Source: Cosmopolites sordidus
Lineage: Eukaryota > Arthropoda > Insecta > Coleoptera > Curculionidae
NCBI GenBank assembly: GCA_031761425.1
Contig: JARFXV010000584.1
Coordinates: 496,001-560,000, forward strand
DNA: 64,000 nt
Direction of reading: 5' to 3'
The notes below the pieces were generated by a model that saw nothing but the letters and a program-made list of their open reading frames with translations, did not search any database and was not told where the DNA came from. A program made the translations under genes and the position numbers. Below are positions 21,313-31,662 of this stretch, in pieces. Positions within the stretch are counted from its first letter, which is position 1. Each line of letters starts with the position of its first letter.

Positions 21313-23288
21313 ATCCTCGTACTGAACTCAGCATCTCAGCCTAAGCTGGTCTATATTACAATGCCAAAATGAGAAAGCAATTCAACTGCTCTCACTTAGC
21401 ATAAAATTTTACGAACAATGTGGCATGTCTGCAAGAGTACTGCACGTTGTCCCACTATGGCAATCGATTTTGAGATACCAAGGTTCTTCAAATTTTTTGA
21501 AAAGTTCTTACTTATTAGGCCTTCGGCGGATATAACGAAAGGCACTATCTCTACCTTATGCAGTTTCCACTGGTTTTTCAAATCGTACGCAAGGTTTTCA
21601 TACTTAGTGGTTTTCTCCAACTCGGTTTCCCTGACATTATGAGAGAGTGGCACTGCGATGTCAATTATAAAAGCCCTTTTCTCCTTTTTACTAATTAGAA
21701 CAATGTCTGGTCTATTATAATCGACCGTTCGATCTGCTGTGATTGGTCTGTCCCAGTATAGGATTGAATCAGATGATTCCAATACGGGAGAAGGTGAGTA
21801 CTTATAATATGGAGCAGGTGCGTTATCTAATAGCGAATACTTTAATGCAATTTGCTGATGTATAATTTTCGCCAGCTGATTATGTCTTCCTAAATAAGCA
21901 TTAGGGGCTAGAACTGCACACCCACCGATAAGGTGTTCAATCGTTTCCCCCACTATACCGCACTTCCTACATCGGTCGACAACATCCATGTGTAGTATAT
22001 GCTTTTCATAGTTCCGTGTTCTTACTACCTTATCTTGAATAGATGTCGCAAAACCTTCTGTTTCTGGGTACAACAGCCCATCGGTCAGCCATTTTAGAGA
22101 CAATGGTCCATCAATGGTATCATCCTCGAGTGACTTTGGATACCGTCCATGCAGTGTCTGTTGTTTCCATTCACGGATACAATCCGTAAGTGTTGTCCTA
22201 CCATCAACACGATTCAATTTATCTAGGTTCAACGGGGTGAAACCCCGGTCCTCCTTAGCAACCAACTTCATTAGCGTGCTGCTTGAATTAATGAAGCGTT
22301 CTCTCATCTTACTCTCCTGGTTCAGACAAAGGTTCTTAATGTTCACGAGGCCTCTGCCTCCCAACTTTCTTGGAATGTACAGTCGCTTCATAGATGAATT
22401 TGGATGCAGACATCGGAATTTTGTCAATGTTCGACGTGTTAATCTATCCAGTCCATCAAGGTCTGTTTCTGACCATTTAAAAATACCAAAGGAATAGGTC
22501 AGAGTTGGCACTGCCCATCCATTGATCGCTCTAATCAAGTTTCCACTGTTCAGTTTGGTATTTAAAAGTTTTGTAAGCCTCTTTTCGTACATAGTAGAAA
22601 AGTCTTTCTTTAACTGGCTATGGTTAAATTTCTCGTTTTGAGGTATACCTAAATATTTATAGGATTCTTCTGGTGCCAGTTGTTGTATGTTACAGTGTGT
22701 TGAATGTTGATTGTTGACTATTCTTTTTTGAATGCTAATGGTAGAGCATTTATCAAGTCCGAATGACATCTTGATATCCCTACTAAATTCTTCGACCATT
22801 TTTATTAAGGAGTTTAGTTTTTCTCTAGTTTCTCCATAGAGTTTAAGGTCATCCATATATAGTAGGTGCGAGAGCTTTCGTGGATTCCTCATGTTTAGTT
22901 TATATCCTGTGTTACTGTTGTTCAGTAATGTAGACATAGGGTTTAGGGCTAGACAAAACCAAACTGGAGAAAAGGAATCTCCCTGAAAAATTCCTCTCTC
23001 GATATTCGCAGTTGTAATGCATTGTTGGTCGATAAAGAGATTTGTTTTCCATTTCCCCATTAGGCACCTTAAGGAGTTAATGATGGGAGGGCTTATTTTA
23101 TAAATCTTCAGGACTTCTAGTAACCAATCGTGTGGAACACTATGGAAGGCTTTCCTGTAGTCTATATAGCAGATGTTTAGGTTGCGTTTTCTTTTCCGCG
23201 CTTGTTCGAGAACTACAGCATCGATCGTTAGCTGTTCCTTGCATCCCATACTTGCTCTTATACATCCTTTCTGCTCTTCTTCAAAAGC
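21313..23288 (-). mobile_element. R4/Dong-like LINE, copy 1, 5'-truncated
   Basis: Its 3' end at the left is followed by ATAATAATAATC-type repeats (21287-21313) that separate it from the family C transposon. Its 5' end, at FEEEQKG of the protein, abuts the TTA repeat that ends copy 2. The 3' UTR (about 80 bases, with a 'CAGCTTAGGCTGAGAT' word) is shared with copy 2. Confidence 0.85.
21396..23288 (-). CDS. R4/Dong-like LINE polyprotein, C-terminal 630 residues (open frame)
   Basis: This is the retrotransposon enzyme that nicks DNA and reverse-transcribes its RNA at the nick. The frame is open from the 5' truncation through an internal ATG at 23249 to a stop at 21396. Visible blocks: YIDYRKAFHSVPHDW (motif A; the catalytic aspartate of YID is kept, the later conserved D is H), IFQGDSFSPVWFCLALNP (motif B), LLYMDDLKLYGE (intact catalytic YMDD, near 22840) and KYLGIPQ. 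The C-terminal half has CRKCG...EHLIGGC (CCHC zinc knuckle, near 21960) and RPDIVLISKKEKRAFIIDIAVP, the PD-x14-D core of the restriction-like endonuclease. YMDD plus a C-terminal nuclease points to the R4/Dong clade. The truncation removes the N-terminal ~320 residues found in copy 2. Confidence 0.88.
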   Translation of the reverse strand, partial: AFEEEQKGCIRASMGCKEQLTIDAVVLEQARKRKRNLNICYIDYRKAFHSVPHDWLLEVLKIYKISPPIINSLRCLMGKWKTNLFIDQQCITTANIERGIFQGDSFSPVWFCLALNPMSTLLNNSNTGYKLNMRNPRKLSHLLYMDDLKLYGETREKLNSLIKMVEEFSRDIKMSFGLDKCSTISIQKRIVNNQHSTHCNIQQLAPEESYKYLGIPQNEKFNHSQLKKDFSTMYEKRLTKLLNTKLNSGNLIRAINGWAVPTLTYSFGIFKWSETDLDGLDRLTRRTLTKFRCLHPNSSMKRLYIPRKLGGRGLVNIKNLCLNQESKMRERFINSSSTLMKLVAKEDRGFTPLNLDKLNRVDGRTTLTDCIREWKQQTLHGRYPKSLEDDTIDGPLSLKWLTDGLLYPETEGFATSIQDKVVRTRNYEKHILHMDVVDRCRKCGIVGETIEHLIGGCAVLAPNAYLGRHNQLAKIIHQQIALKYSLLDNAPAPYYKYSPSPVLESSDSILYWDRPITADRTVDYNRPDIVLISKKEKRAFIIDIAVPLSHNVRETELEKTTKYENLAYDLKNQWKLHKVEIVPFVISAEGLISKNFSKNLKNLGISKSIAIVGQRAVLLQTCHIVRKILC

Positions 23289-23298
23289 TTATCTCTGC

Positions 23299-23315
23299 TT
23301 ATTATTATTATTATT
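23299..23315. repeat. (TTA)n tail / target, ~17 bp
   Basis: A short TTA repeat between the 3' end of copy 2 and the 5'-truncated end of copy 1. On the element strand it reads (TAA)n. Confidence 0.9.
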
Positions 23316-26258
23316 CTGCTCATCCTTACTGTAGAATCTCAGCTCATGCTGGCCGGTATTCCAATACCAAGATGAAAAAGCAATTCAGCTCCTCTCACCC
23401 TAGCATAATATCTTACGAACAATGTGACACGTCTACAAGAGCACGGCACGCTGTCCCACTATGGCAATCGATCTCGAGATCCCGAGGCTCTCGAGGTTCT
23501 TTGAAAATCTCTTACTTATCAGGCCTTCGGCGGATATAACGAAGGGCACTGCATCTACCTTACTCAGTTTCCACTGGTTCTTCAAGTCGTATGCCAGATT
23601 TTCATACTTTGTGGATTTTTCTATCTCAGTTTTTCTAATGTTGTGAGATAGTGGCACTGCGATGTCAATTATAAAAGCCTTCTTGTCCTTTTTGTTGATT
23701 AGAACAATATCCGGCCTGTTATAATCAACCGTTCGATCAGTAGTGATTGGTCTGTCCCAGTAAAGAATGGTATCGGATGATTCAAGTACAGGAGAAGGCG
23801 AGTACTTATAATATGGAGGAGGTGCATTTTCTAATAGCGAGTATTTTTTTGCAATTTGTTGATGTATAATTTTTGCCAGCTGATTATGCCGTCCTAAATA
23901 AGCATTAGGAGCAAGGGCCGGGCAACCGCCAATGAGGTGCTCAATTGTTTCCTCCAAAGTACCGCATTTCCTGCACTTATCGACTACGTCCAAATGCAGT
24001 ATGTGCTTTTCATAGTTTTTTGTTCTTGTTACCCTATCTTGAATAGATATCGCGAAACCTTCTGTTTCTGGGTACAAGAGTCCATCGGTCAGCCACTTCA
24101 GAGACAATTGTTCGTCAATGGTGTCATCTTCGAGTGACTTAGAAAACCTTCCGTGCAATGTTTGTCCTTTCCATTCTCGAACACAGTCCGTGAGTGTTGT
24201 TCTGCTATCAATACGATTTTGTTTATTTAGGTTCAGTGGGGTGAAACCCCGATCCTCATTTGCAACCAATTTCATTAACGTACTGTTTGAATCAAGGAAG
24301 TGTTTTCTCATTCTATTTTCTTGATTGAGACAGAGATTTTTTACGTTTACAAGGCCTCTACCCCCCAACTTTCTTGGGATGTATAGTCTTTTCGTAGATG
24401 AGTTTGGATGCAGGCATCGGAACTTTGTCAATGTTCGGCGCGTCAACCTATCGAGTTCATCAAGGTCAGTTTCTGACCATTTAACTATGCCAAAAGAATA
24501 TGTCAGAGTTGGCACCGCCCAACCGTTGATCGCTCTAATGAGGTTTCCTCCGTTCAGTTTGGTGTTTAAAAGTTTTGTAAGTCTCTTTTGGTATAGAGTG
24601 GAAAAGTCCTTCTTTAACTGGTTATGATCAAGTTTATGCTTTTGGGGTATTCCTAAATATTTGTAGGATTCTTCTGGTGCTAGTTGTTGTATGTTACAAA
24701 GTGTTGAATGTTGACTCTGAATCTTTCCCTTCTGTATACTAATGGTAGAGCATTTGTCCAGTCCGAATGACATTCTGATATCCGTACTGAATGTTTCAAC
24801 CGTTTTTATCAATGAGTTTAATTTTTCTCTAGTTTCTCCGTATAATTTAAGGTAATCCATATATAGTAGATGAGAGAGCTTTCTTGGATTCCTCATGTTA
24901 AGTTTATATCCAATATTGCTGTTGTTGAGTAGTGTGGACAAAGGGTTCAATGCTAAACAGAACCAAATTGGAGAAAGGGAATCTCCCTGAAAAATTCCCC
25001 TCTCGATATTTGTAGCAGCAATGCATTGTTGGCCGACAAAAAGATTCGTTTTCCACTTCCCTATCAGGCACTTTAAATAATTAATAATCTGGGGGCTAAT
25101 TTTATAGAAATTCAGAACCTCAACCAGCCAATCGTGAGGGACACTATCGAATGCTTTCTTGTAGTCTATATAGCAGATATTTAAGTTGCGTTTTCTTTTT
25201 CGCGCTTGCTCAAGAACTACAGCATCGATCGTCAATTGTTCCTTGCAGCCCATACTTGCTCTTATACATCCTTTCTGTTCTTCTTCAAAAATGTTGTTTT
25301 TATCACAATGTTGGTAGATTTTTTCATTGAGTAGGGCTGTGAACAGTTTATATAACACTGACAGACATGTGATTGGTCTGTAGTTATTGGGTTGCTTAAC
25401 ATCCCCTTTTTTGAACAGTAGGTATGTATTGCCCTGCATTAGAAAGTCAGGGAAAGTGTCTGGATTTATTAAAACCTCTTTAAATGCATTTGCAAGTACG
25501 GGATAGGCGGCTGTAAAGCTTTTAATCCAGAAGTTATGCAATCCATCTGGTCCAGGCGCCTTCCAGTTGTGAGTCTTCCTGACAGCAGTGCAAATGTCAA
25601 TCTCTGTGAAATCGTTAGACTCCATATCTGGGAGAGCATTTGTCTGTTCTTGAATAGTTTTAACCCAAGGAGCCAATTTTTCGTAGCCGTCTGATTTTTT
25701 CCAAGCCGATCTCCAATATTCCGCAAAGGAAGACACATCGATATTCTTAAGTTCTGACTTGCTGTTACCTTCTGCTTCGAGTTGTCTATAAAATTTCTTT
25801 TGGCTGTTTGCAAATACTGAATTTTGATGTTTTCGCTTTTCTAGTTCATTATATCTTGCTAGCCTGGCTCCTTTCGATTTAGCTTTTTGCCTAAACCGAT
25901 CTTTTAGATCCAACAATTTTTCTGTCAGGTTTGAATCATCGAAGTCAATGCCAGATTTATTGGCAATTATTTTTGCTTTTCTCGCTACTTTATTTGACTG
26001 ATTACCAGAAAGATACTCTGAGATAATGTCAACTTTCCTCCGGAACTCATTGATATTGTTTTCAAGGCGCGTTTTCCAGACAGGTGTATTTTTCTGGATA
26101 CTACGACCAGCCGCATTATGGGTGTAAGTCTTTTGACCTGAAATTTCGATGACAGTCACTGCTGCACAATATAATGCAAGATGTATATCGCTTAAATTTG
26201 TCATCCCAGATAGATGTGATTCCAAAACTCTATTAATCTGCATTAGAGTAATACGTGA

Positions 26259-26260
<2 letters not shown>
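23316..26260 (-). mobile_element. R4/Dong-like LINE, copy 2, near full length
   Basis: It lies between two TTA repeat tracts (26261-26307 at its 5' side, 23299-23315 at its 3' side), matching the (TAA)n target preference known for Dong. It is in the same orientation as copy 1 and immediately upstream of it. About 20 bases separate the ATG from the repeat on the 5' side, so the element may be slightly 5'-truncated. Confidence 0.85.
23433..26243 (-). CDS. R4/Dong-like LINE polyprotein, 936 residues, catalytic site mutated
   Basis: The longest open frame in the window, from ATG at 26243 to TAG at 23433. A basic N-terminal region with a coiled-coil-like stretch (KLLDLKDRFRQKAKSKGARL) precedes the RT: KAPGPDGLHNFW (~228-239), NNYRPITCLSVLYK, YIDYKKAFDSVPHDW (~358-372), IFQGDSLSPIWF and LLYMDYLKLYGE (~459-470). 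The second catalytic aspartate of YMDD is tyrosine here, which should destroy polymerisation. CRKCG...EHLIGGC (~756-774) and RPDIVLINKKDKKAFIIDIAVP (~842-863, restriction-like nuclease) are intact. The stop TAG replaces a CAG of copy 1, so the protein ends about ten residues early. The translation start is inferred from position only. Otherwise the frame shows no damage, which argues for a recent insertion. Confidence 0.9.
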   Translation of the reverse strand: MQINRVLESHLSGMTNLSDIHLALYCAAVTVIEISGQKTYTHNAAGRSIQKNTPVWKTRLENNINEFRRKVDIISEYLSGNQSNKVARKAKIIANKSGIDFDDSNLTEKLLDLKDRFRQKAKSKGARLARYNELEKRKHQNSVFANSQKKFYRQLEAEGNSKSELKNIDVSSFAEYWRSAWKKSDGYEKLAPWVKTIQEQTNALPDMESNDFTEIDICTAVRKTHNWKAPGPDGLHNFWIKSFTAAYPVLANAFKEVLINPDTFPDFLMQGNTYLLFKKGDVKQPNNYRPITCLSVLYKLFTALLNEKIYQHCDKNNIFEEEQKGCIRASMGCKEQLTIDAVVLEQARKRKRNLNICYIDYKKAFDSVPHDWLVEVLNFYKISPQIINYLKCLIGKWKTNLFVGQQCIAATNIERGIFQGDSLSPIWFCLALNPLSTLLNNSNIGYKLNMRNPRKLSHLLYMDYLKLYGETREKLNSLIKTVETFSTDIRMSFGLDKCSTISIQKGKIQSQHSTLCNIQQLAPEESYKYLGIPQKHKLDHNQLKKDFSTLYQKRLTKLLNTKLNGGNLIRAINGWAVPTLTYSFGIVKWSETDLDELDRLTRRTLTKFRCLHPNSSTKRLYIPRKLGGRGLVNVKNLCLNQENRMRKHFLDSNSTLMKLVANEDRGFTPLNLNKQNRIDSRTTLTDCVREWKGQTLHGRFSKSLEDDTIDEQLSLKWLTDGLLYPETEGFAISIQDRVTRTKNYEKHILHLDVVDKCRKCGTLEETIEHLIGGCPALAPNAYLGRHNQLAKIIHQQIAKKYSLLENAPPPYYKYSPSPVLESSDTILYWDRPITTDRTVDYNRPDIVLINKKDKKAFIIDIAVPLSHNIRKTEIEKSTKYENLAYDLKNQWKLSKVDAVPFVISAEGLISKRFSKNLESLGISRSIAIVGQRAVLL

Positions 26261-26307
<47 letters not shown>
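26261..26307. repeat. (TTA)n microsatellite, 47 bp
   Basis: About sixteen TTA units. On the minus strand this is the (TAA)n tail at the 3' end of the LINE fragment on its right, and the site into which R4/Dong copy 2 appears to have inserted. Confidence 0.95.
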
Positions 26308-26309
<2 letters not shown>

Positions 26310-27130
26310 CATATGGGCCCTGGTGGGCCACGCAAAGTACAATTAGAGGCGTTTGTTATTGTTAGCCTTCCTTTGCGCCCATACTGATTTCATTCTTTCA
26401 CTAAGAGCTTTTTTCCTTTCTCAGACCAAGTTGTTCCAGTCTTCCTACACTTTTCTCTCTGGCCAACCTACCAAACGTTAACCTTGTGTCTGAAACAGCC
26501 TCTATCCTGAATTTCACTTTCTGTAATATTTGCTGATCTTAGGTTCTCTTTAATTACAGCAATCCATTTAATTATTTCTACTTTAGCTCCACTCTTATTT
26601 TCATATAATTCGACTATCTGTTTAGTTATCCTACTCGGATTCATCCGTTTTATGTGTTCCTAATACTTAAGTCTTCTTTTTCTCATATCGCTATATATCT
26701 GTGTATTGTTTGATTTCTTGGTTTTCTCGAAGTCCGTATGTTGTGCTATTTTTTTTTTATTGGGGGCTAAGATTTTTCTTATGATTTTTCTTTCATTCTT
26801 TTCAATGTTCTCGATGTCTCCCTTTCTATTCAAAATGAGCGTTTCTGCTCCATATATACATTATGGCTTTATAACCGTGTTGAAATGTCTCAGTTTTTTG
26901 TTTTTAGATAGGCATTTTTTGTTGTAAATATTTTGTGTAAGTCTCAATGCCGTTTCCATTTTTTGACATCTACCCTTATTGGCCGCTTTTTCCAACCCAT
27001 TTTCCATGATTATTTCACCCAAATATTTGAATTGAGAGACTCGTCTGATGTTACCATGTTTTGTTTTTGAATTGGTGTTCTGCAGGTCATGTATTGTTTC
27101 GTTTCAGAGGAAATTTGGAGTCCTACCTTT
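26308..27130 (-). pseudogene. LINE 3' fragment, same family as 2520-4558
   Basis: Minus-strand text includes AEKVGLQIS near 27115, a FKYLGEIIMENGL-like block, RCQKMETALRLTQNIYNKKCL, YGAETLI-like and ENIEKNERKIIRKILGP. It then gives YSDMRKRRLKYYEHIKRMNPSRITKQIVELYENKSGAKVEIIKW and the end MGAKEG. The last 450 bases and the 3' UTR (GGTGGGCCA...GGGCCCAT) match 4090-4558. This copy still has the thumb region deleted from the other. Stops and frameshifts are frequent. Confidence 0.85.
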
Positions 27131-27143
27131 TCTGCTGTGTATG

Positions 27144-27146
<3 letters not shown>

Positions 27147-27176
<30 letters not shown>
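27147..27176. repeat. (TA)n microsatellite, 30 bp
   Basis: A short uninterrupted TA tract. Confidence 0.97.
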
Positions 27177-27179
<3 letters not shown>

Positions 27180-27812
27180 TATATGGTGAGTTTTATGGCG
27201 TGATTGAGGTTTTTTAATTCATTTTTCCAAAATAAGGATGAAAATGCTGATATATTCAGTGATGAGCTAATTCGATTGATGTTCACAGATCTTCAATTGA
27301 ATGGGAATGGGGAATCATTCAAATTGAATGGGAGATATATTCTAATAGGATGATGTCATATGTCACACGGCTGCTGTCATAATTGGCTTATTGCAACAAA
27401 TATTTGGTGAATTGATCACTTAAAACATGTAACGGTTTTTTGATCTCCTTTGGAATTACTTTTTCTTTGCGAAGTTACTTGTAATCGATTAATGTAATTG
27501 ATTGTAATTGACTTGTAATTGATTTGTGTAAATAAACCAGGAACCCCTAATCGATTCAAATTAGACATCGAACGCTGCGTTTATAATATTAGGCCTGATT
27601 GATTGCGCAAAGTCACATGAAAACTGATCTCTTAATGTTCTCTACTGTAAACGACGCGAAGGAGGCATTTTAAATGATGTTAAATTGAGTACTTAACATA
27701 AAAAAAGATTCTCAAACGGGTTTTTAATATCATACCGTTACTAGTCGTAAATCCTATATTTTTGGATCAATCCGCTTATATGTATGTACTGTTGTTAGAT
27801 AGAATTAACGGA
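27177..27812. other. Non-coding stretch
   Basis: No gene is recognisable. There is a small local repetition of TTGTAATTGA/TTGTAATCGA words near 27478-27525. Confidence 0.5.
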
Positions 27813-28055
27813 ATAAAAGTAATCTGCCAAATATTTTTAATTTTTTTCTGCAGCTGTTGAGGTTACGGCCGAGATAAATCACCCAAGATAGGCAATGGTG
27901 TTTAACAATAAAATTTTGATCGACGTTAGGCGTGTTGACCTTTATTCGGTGACTACATAACATGTCGAAAACCTGAATTCTTATTAGATATTGCTTTATC
28001 AGAAATGATTCATAATACAACACTAATTTTACTTACCTATCCATCAATGACTAAA
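27813..28055 (+). repeat. Dispersed repeat beta, copy 2
   Basis: Similar to 18998-19250, same strand, with small indels. The coding potential of copy 1 is not shared. Confidence 0.75.
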
Positions 28056-28309
28056 AATTAGAACTTTTAAATTTTTTTATTAGTTTATGATATAAGTTAT
28101 TATATAAAACGTTTAATTTAAAATTAAGGAATATTATATTGATATCCAACTCGCACATTCTTATTATTTGAAATATTGTTATTCAAACAAGTGTTATTAG
28201 TTATTAACTAATTATTTGAAAGAGGAAAATCTCGGATCAATCTCGGAAATATTCTTGTAGTGAGTTCTTTACCTTGAAATTTTAAAATTGGGGACAAAAT
28301 AGTCATTAT

Positions 28310-29110
28310 TACCCAAGTCATATGTACTGGACAATATCATCAGCGAAACAAACGTAGACATAAATGGAACAAAGATAAATAAATAAAAACAGATTGTAGG
28401 ATGTACAGATGACCTAAACACGATCGAAAAGATTATTAAGAGACAACTGTGCTAAAATAAAGGTGAAAGCCAAAAGAGCCAGTCTAAAAATAAATATATA
28501 GATATTGTCGATGACAATATCAAAGTTGTGAAGGAATTTGCGTATCTCGGAAGCAAACTTGACGAAAAAAATAACGTCGTAGGAGATATCTTATTATGAT
28601 GGGTAACAAATTTACTTACTCCCTGCATTCTGTCTAAAATCTAGACAGAATGCAGATCTAGAAAGATCTAAAATTTTTCAAAGGAACATGAAAGTTAGGA
28701 CCTATAAACACTTATTCGTCTAGTAGTCACTTATGGCTGCGAGACGTGAACTCCCACAAAGAAAACAGAAGATATGCTTGCAATAATTGAAAGAAGAGTA
28801 CCTAGAAAAATGTTTGGTGTTGTGAATGATAATGGAATTTGTAGGATTAGGAATAACCTCGAGCTCAAGCAATTCTACAAAGATCTGGGTATTGTAGACT
28901 ATGTGAGAGTTCAGCGATTAGATGGGCAGGACGCATGGTGATAATGCCAGAAAACTGAATATCAAGGAAAATCATGAAGGGCGATTAAGGGTAGTAGAAA
29001 AAATGGTAGACCAAAGATACAATGTCAGGATATTGGAAGAAGAGAATGCTGATGAACTAGTGCACATCGAATCTGTCAATTGGCTGGTTGGAAGCAACGA
29101 TTGAAGGAGA
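28310..29110 (+). pseudogene. RTE-like LINE reverse transcriptase C-terminal fragment
   Basis: Frames give a weak CTDDLNTIEK (decayed ADD box, near 28395-28425), VVDDNIKVVKEFAYLGSKLDEKNN (28510-28575), TLIRLVVTYGCETWTP, MLAIIERRVPRKMFGVVNDNGICRIRNNLELKQFYKDLGIVDYVRVQRL and a terminal NGRPKIQ-type stretch. The order is the standard RTE-like C-terminal half. Several stops and frameshifts occur. The 5' part is missing. Confidence 0.8.
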
Positions 29111-29594
29111 TTAGAACTTACTGATAGTCTGTAGCGCCACAGGAAGAAGCCAAATTAAACATCTTCTCTTCAAATCAGTTATTTGATCTCCCATTATGTG
29201 TATGTAATAAAAAACGAAACCGTTTCCTTTAAATATCTTCTTTTTAATTCAGACGTTTAGTCTTTCAATTGATTCAAATTATATTTTAAAGAAATATTGA
29301 AAAGTATTTTACAAAAGATTTGAATCAAGACGTTAAGGTATTTTTATAATACATTAATAGAAAACTTTTCTTCCTCCTTATAAAAAAAATATTCTTGACA
29401 TTTTTCGTTGAATTCGTATCACTTAAAGAATTTCAGACCTGTGGAAACCATTGTCATAATCTCATGATGGTAGATGAGGTAAATATATTATGAGAGTATT
29501 AAAACATATTTGTTGAGTTTAACTTAAAACATAAACATATGTTACATCGAATATTTTCGATTTTTTTTGGCACTTCTACGGGGAGGAGACACCG
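29111..29594. other. Non-coding stretch
   Basis: AT-rich sequence between a LINE remnant and a PLE remnant; nothing is recognised. Confidence 0.5.
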
Positions 29595-30340
29595 CAATCC
29601 ATCAAACGCTTTAAAATACTGAGATCAAAAACAGGACTTTTAATCAGCGACATTATCTTTCTATTGAAATGTCACGATAATGACTTCCAACCGACATGCA
29701 CAAAACTCGTCTATCATACAAGAACAAGGAAAACCAATGTTATTTTGAGAAATACAAGCCGAGCTTTTCTCCGAGAATAAATCCGAGAAAAAAGAAAGCA
29801 TTTGTACAGAACAGAAAAGGAATCCTATCTATTACAATTGATGCTGAGCAACAAGATTCATCCTATTTTGTGGAATGAAATAAACAACGTCCCTTTCTGG
29901 CGTAGCGAGTCGGATTGCAATCTAAAAACGGAAAAACAAAAAACGAAGTTCGCCAATTTAAAGCAAACAGATACTGAACGCCCAACGGAAATCGTAGACA
30001 TCAAGAACGTTATAAATGTATCTAACCACCACTTATGCGCAGATGAATAATCCATCCAAAGAAAAGGTTTCAAATTTACCATTACTCCAAAACATAAACC
30101 AATAAAAGAAATAATTTGGAACGTTGAATCAACCCTAGACGACAAGCCAGATGAAGAAGAGGAAATAATCAAACAAGATGTAGGGCGAATACTTCGATCC
30201 AATAAAGACCAAAACCAAAAGTTAATAAGGCTGAAATCAGAGCGCTTGAAAGCTTAAAAAGAAACAAGGAAATCACTATATTGCCGGCAGAAAAGGAAAC
30301 GTAACAGTTATAATGAACACCGACGACGACTATGTAAGAA
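29595..30340 (+). pseudogene. Penelope-like element protein, N-terminal region
   Basis: Text across three frames: LISDIIFLLKCHDNDFQPTCTKLVYHTR and VILRNTSRAFLRE, IREKRKHLYRTEKESYLLQLMLSNKIHP, then SNHHLCADE, GFKFTITPKH, DEEEEIIKQDVGRILRSNK, ALESLKRNKEITILPAEKGNVTVIMNTDDDYVRKM. The sequence 'ILPADKGNxTVIM' is the hallmark upstream of the Penelope RT core, and the preceding 'HHLxxDExxxLxRGxxFxxTPK' box is equally typical. Stops and frameshifts are present. The RT core would follow but is cut off at ~30340 by a minus-strand mariner. Confidence 0.8.
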
Positions 30341-31333
30341 AGATGCCATTACGCATCGCTAGCTATACATTTTTACCACCTGTCTGACAATTTGTCGATG
30401 CCACACCAAAAAACTGTTGCTCTTTTGAGGCAAGCCAGTCATCGACCTATTTGCATACATTTTCGTAAGAAGTGAAGAGCTGCTCAGCAAGTGCGTGTCT
30501 CATCGATGCAAATAAGTAGTAATCGGGCGGAACCAAGTCTGGTGAGTAAGCTGTATGCGAAAATATTTCCTAACTAAATGCCTCAGTCGTTTCCTTGACC
30601 AGTTTTGCTATGTGTGATGGTGCATTATTATGAAGCAAAATCACTTTGTGTTGCCTTTTTTGATATTTTGGTCGTTTTTTGCTTCAAAGCTTAATTCAAA
30701 TCAATAATTTGTTGTCGGTAGCGTTCAGTATTAACGGTTTCGCCACACCCTTTACAAAACATTGTCTTCGGTTCATAGCGATTTGGCCTTGCAGTCGATG
30801 TCGATGGTTAGTCTGGAGTTACCCATGGCCGTTTACGTTTAGGATTTTCAAAATATATCCACTTTTCATCGCCAGTCACAATTCGATGGAGAAATGACTT
30901 TTTTTGTACCTGGCGAGCAGCATTTCTCAAGTGGTTTTTCGGTTTTTCTGCTGTCTTTAATTCAGTTCATGTTGAGCCCATTTTCCAATCTTTTGGATAT
31001 TTCCCATGGTTTTCAACTGTATAGAAAAGGCCTCTCGTGTCGTCACATTTAGTTGATCAGCGAGTTGTTGTGTTTGAGCGTCATCTTCATCAACAATGCT
31101 TGCAATTCGCTGTCTTCAAACTTTTTCGGTGGTCTTCCACGTTCTTCGTCTCTCATGTCAAAATCGCCACTTTTGAATTTTTGAAACCGCTCAAAACACT
31201 GTGATTTACCAAGAGCATGCTCACCTTGAGCTTCGACAAACATTCGATGCGATTCTGCAGCAGTTTTCTTCAAATGGTAACAAAAAATCAATGCTATTCG
31301 CAAATCGTAGTTTTCAGGTACAAAATTCGTCAT
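30341..31333 (-). pseudogene. mariner transposase, almost full length
   Basis: It starts at 31333 with MTNFVPENYDLRIALIFCYHLKKTAAESHRMFVEAQGEHAL, then FERFQKFKSGDFDMRDEERGRPPKKFEDSELQALL (helix-turn-helix region). After frameshifts: GNMGKYPKDWKMGS-like (WVPHEL block), HRIVTGDEKWIYFEN (first aspartate, about 30895-30860), RYGRKTMFC-like, LLHNNAPSHIAKLVKET (second catalytic aspartate changed to asparagine, near 30645-30600) and AYSPDLVPPDYYLFASMRHALAEQLF (third aspartate kept). The C-terminus SKEQQFF is followed by a decayed tail at ~30350. It is related to the copy at 54640-55600 and interrupts the PLE remnant. Confidence 0.85.
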
Positions 31334-31394
31334 GTTCAACGCTATTACAAACTATGCTGTTGTATGAAACTTGTATTTTTGTGAGTTGAGAATC

Positions 31395-31662
31395 TTTGTC
31401 AGATTTCAACAAGGAAATGGCGCCAATGACGCGGTTTGTCAGTTGTTATATTGTTAGGTGTTTGACTGGGGACGGCCCCACCCATCCCTTCAAATGGAGG
31501 GCATATTTTTCGGCTTTTGATGTTTAGGCTCGTCAGGGTACCGACACATGCTCTCCCGTCAAGAATAGGGAGACTATCCATAGTCAACAACCCAAACTTT
31601 AGCCGACTTCCCGTCGGATAGCGTATATATGAAATGTTAGATTTCCTTGGACCTTTTCCTTG

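Noticed and set aside
29858..30202. Minus-strand frame of 114 codons
   Set aside because: It lies opposite the PLE N-terminal text, which has the recognisable ILPAEKGN motif.
30679..30897. Plus-strand frames opposite the mariner at 30341-31333
   Set aside because: Shadows of the minus-strand transposase.
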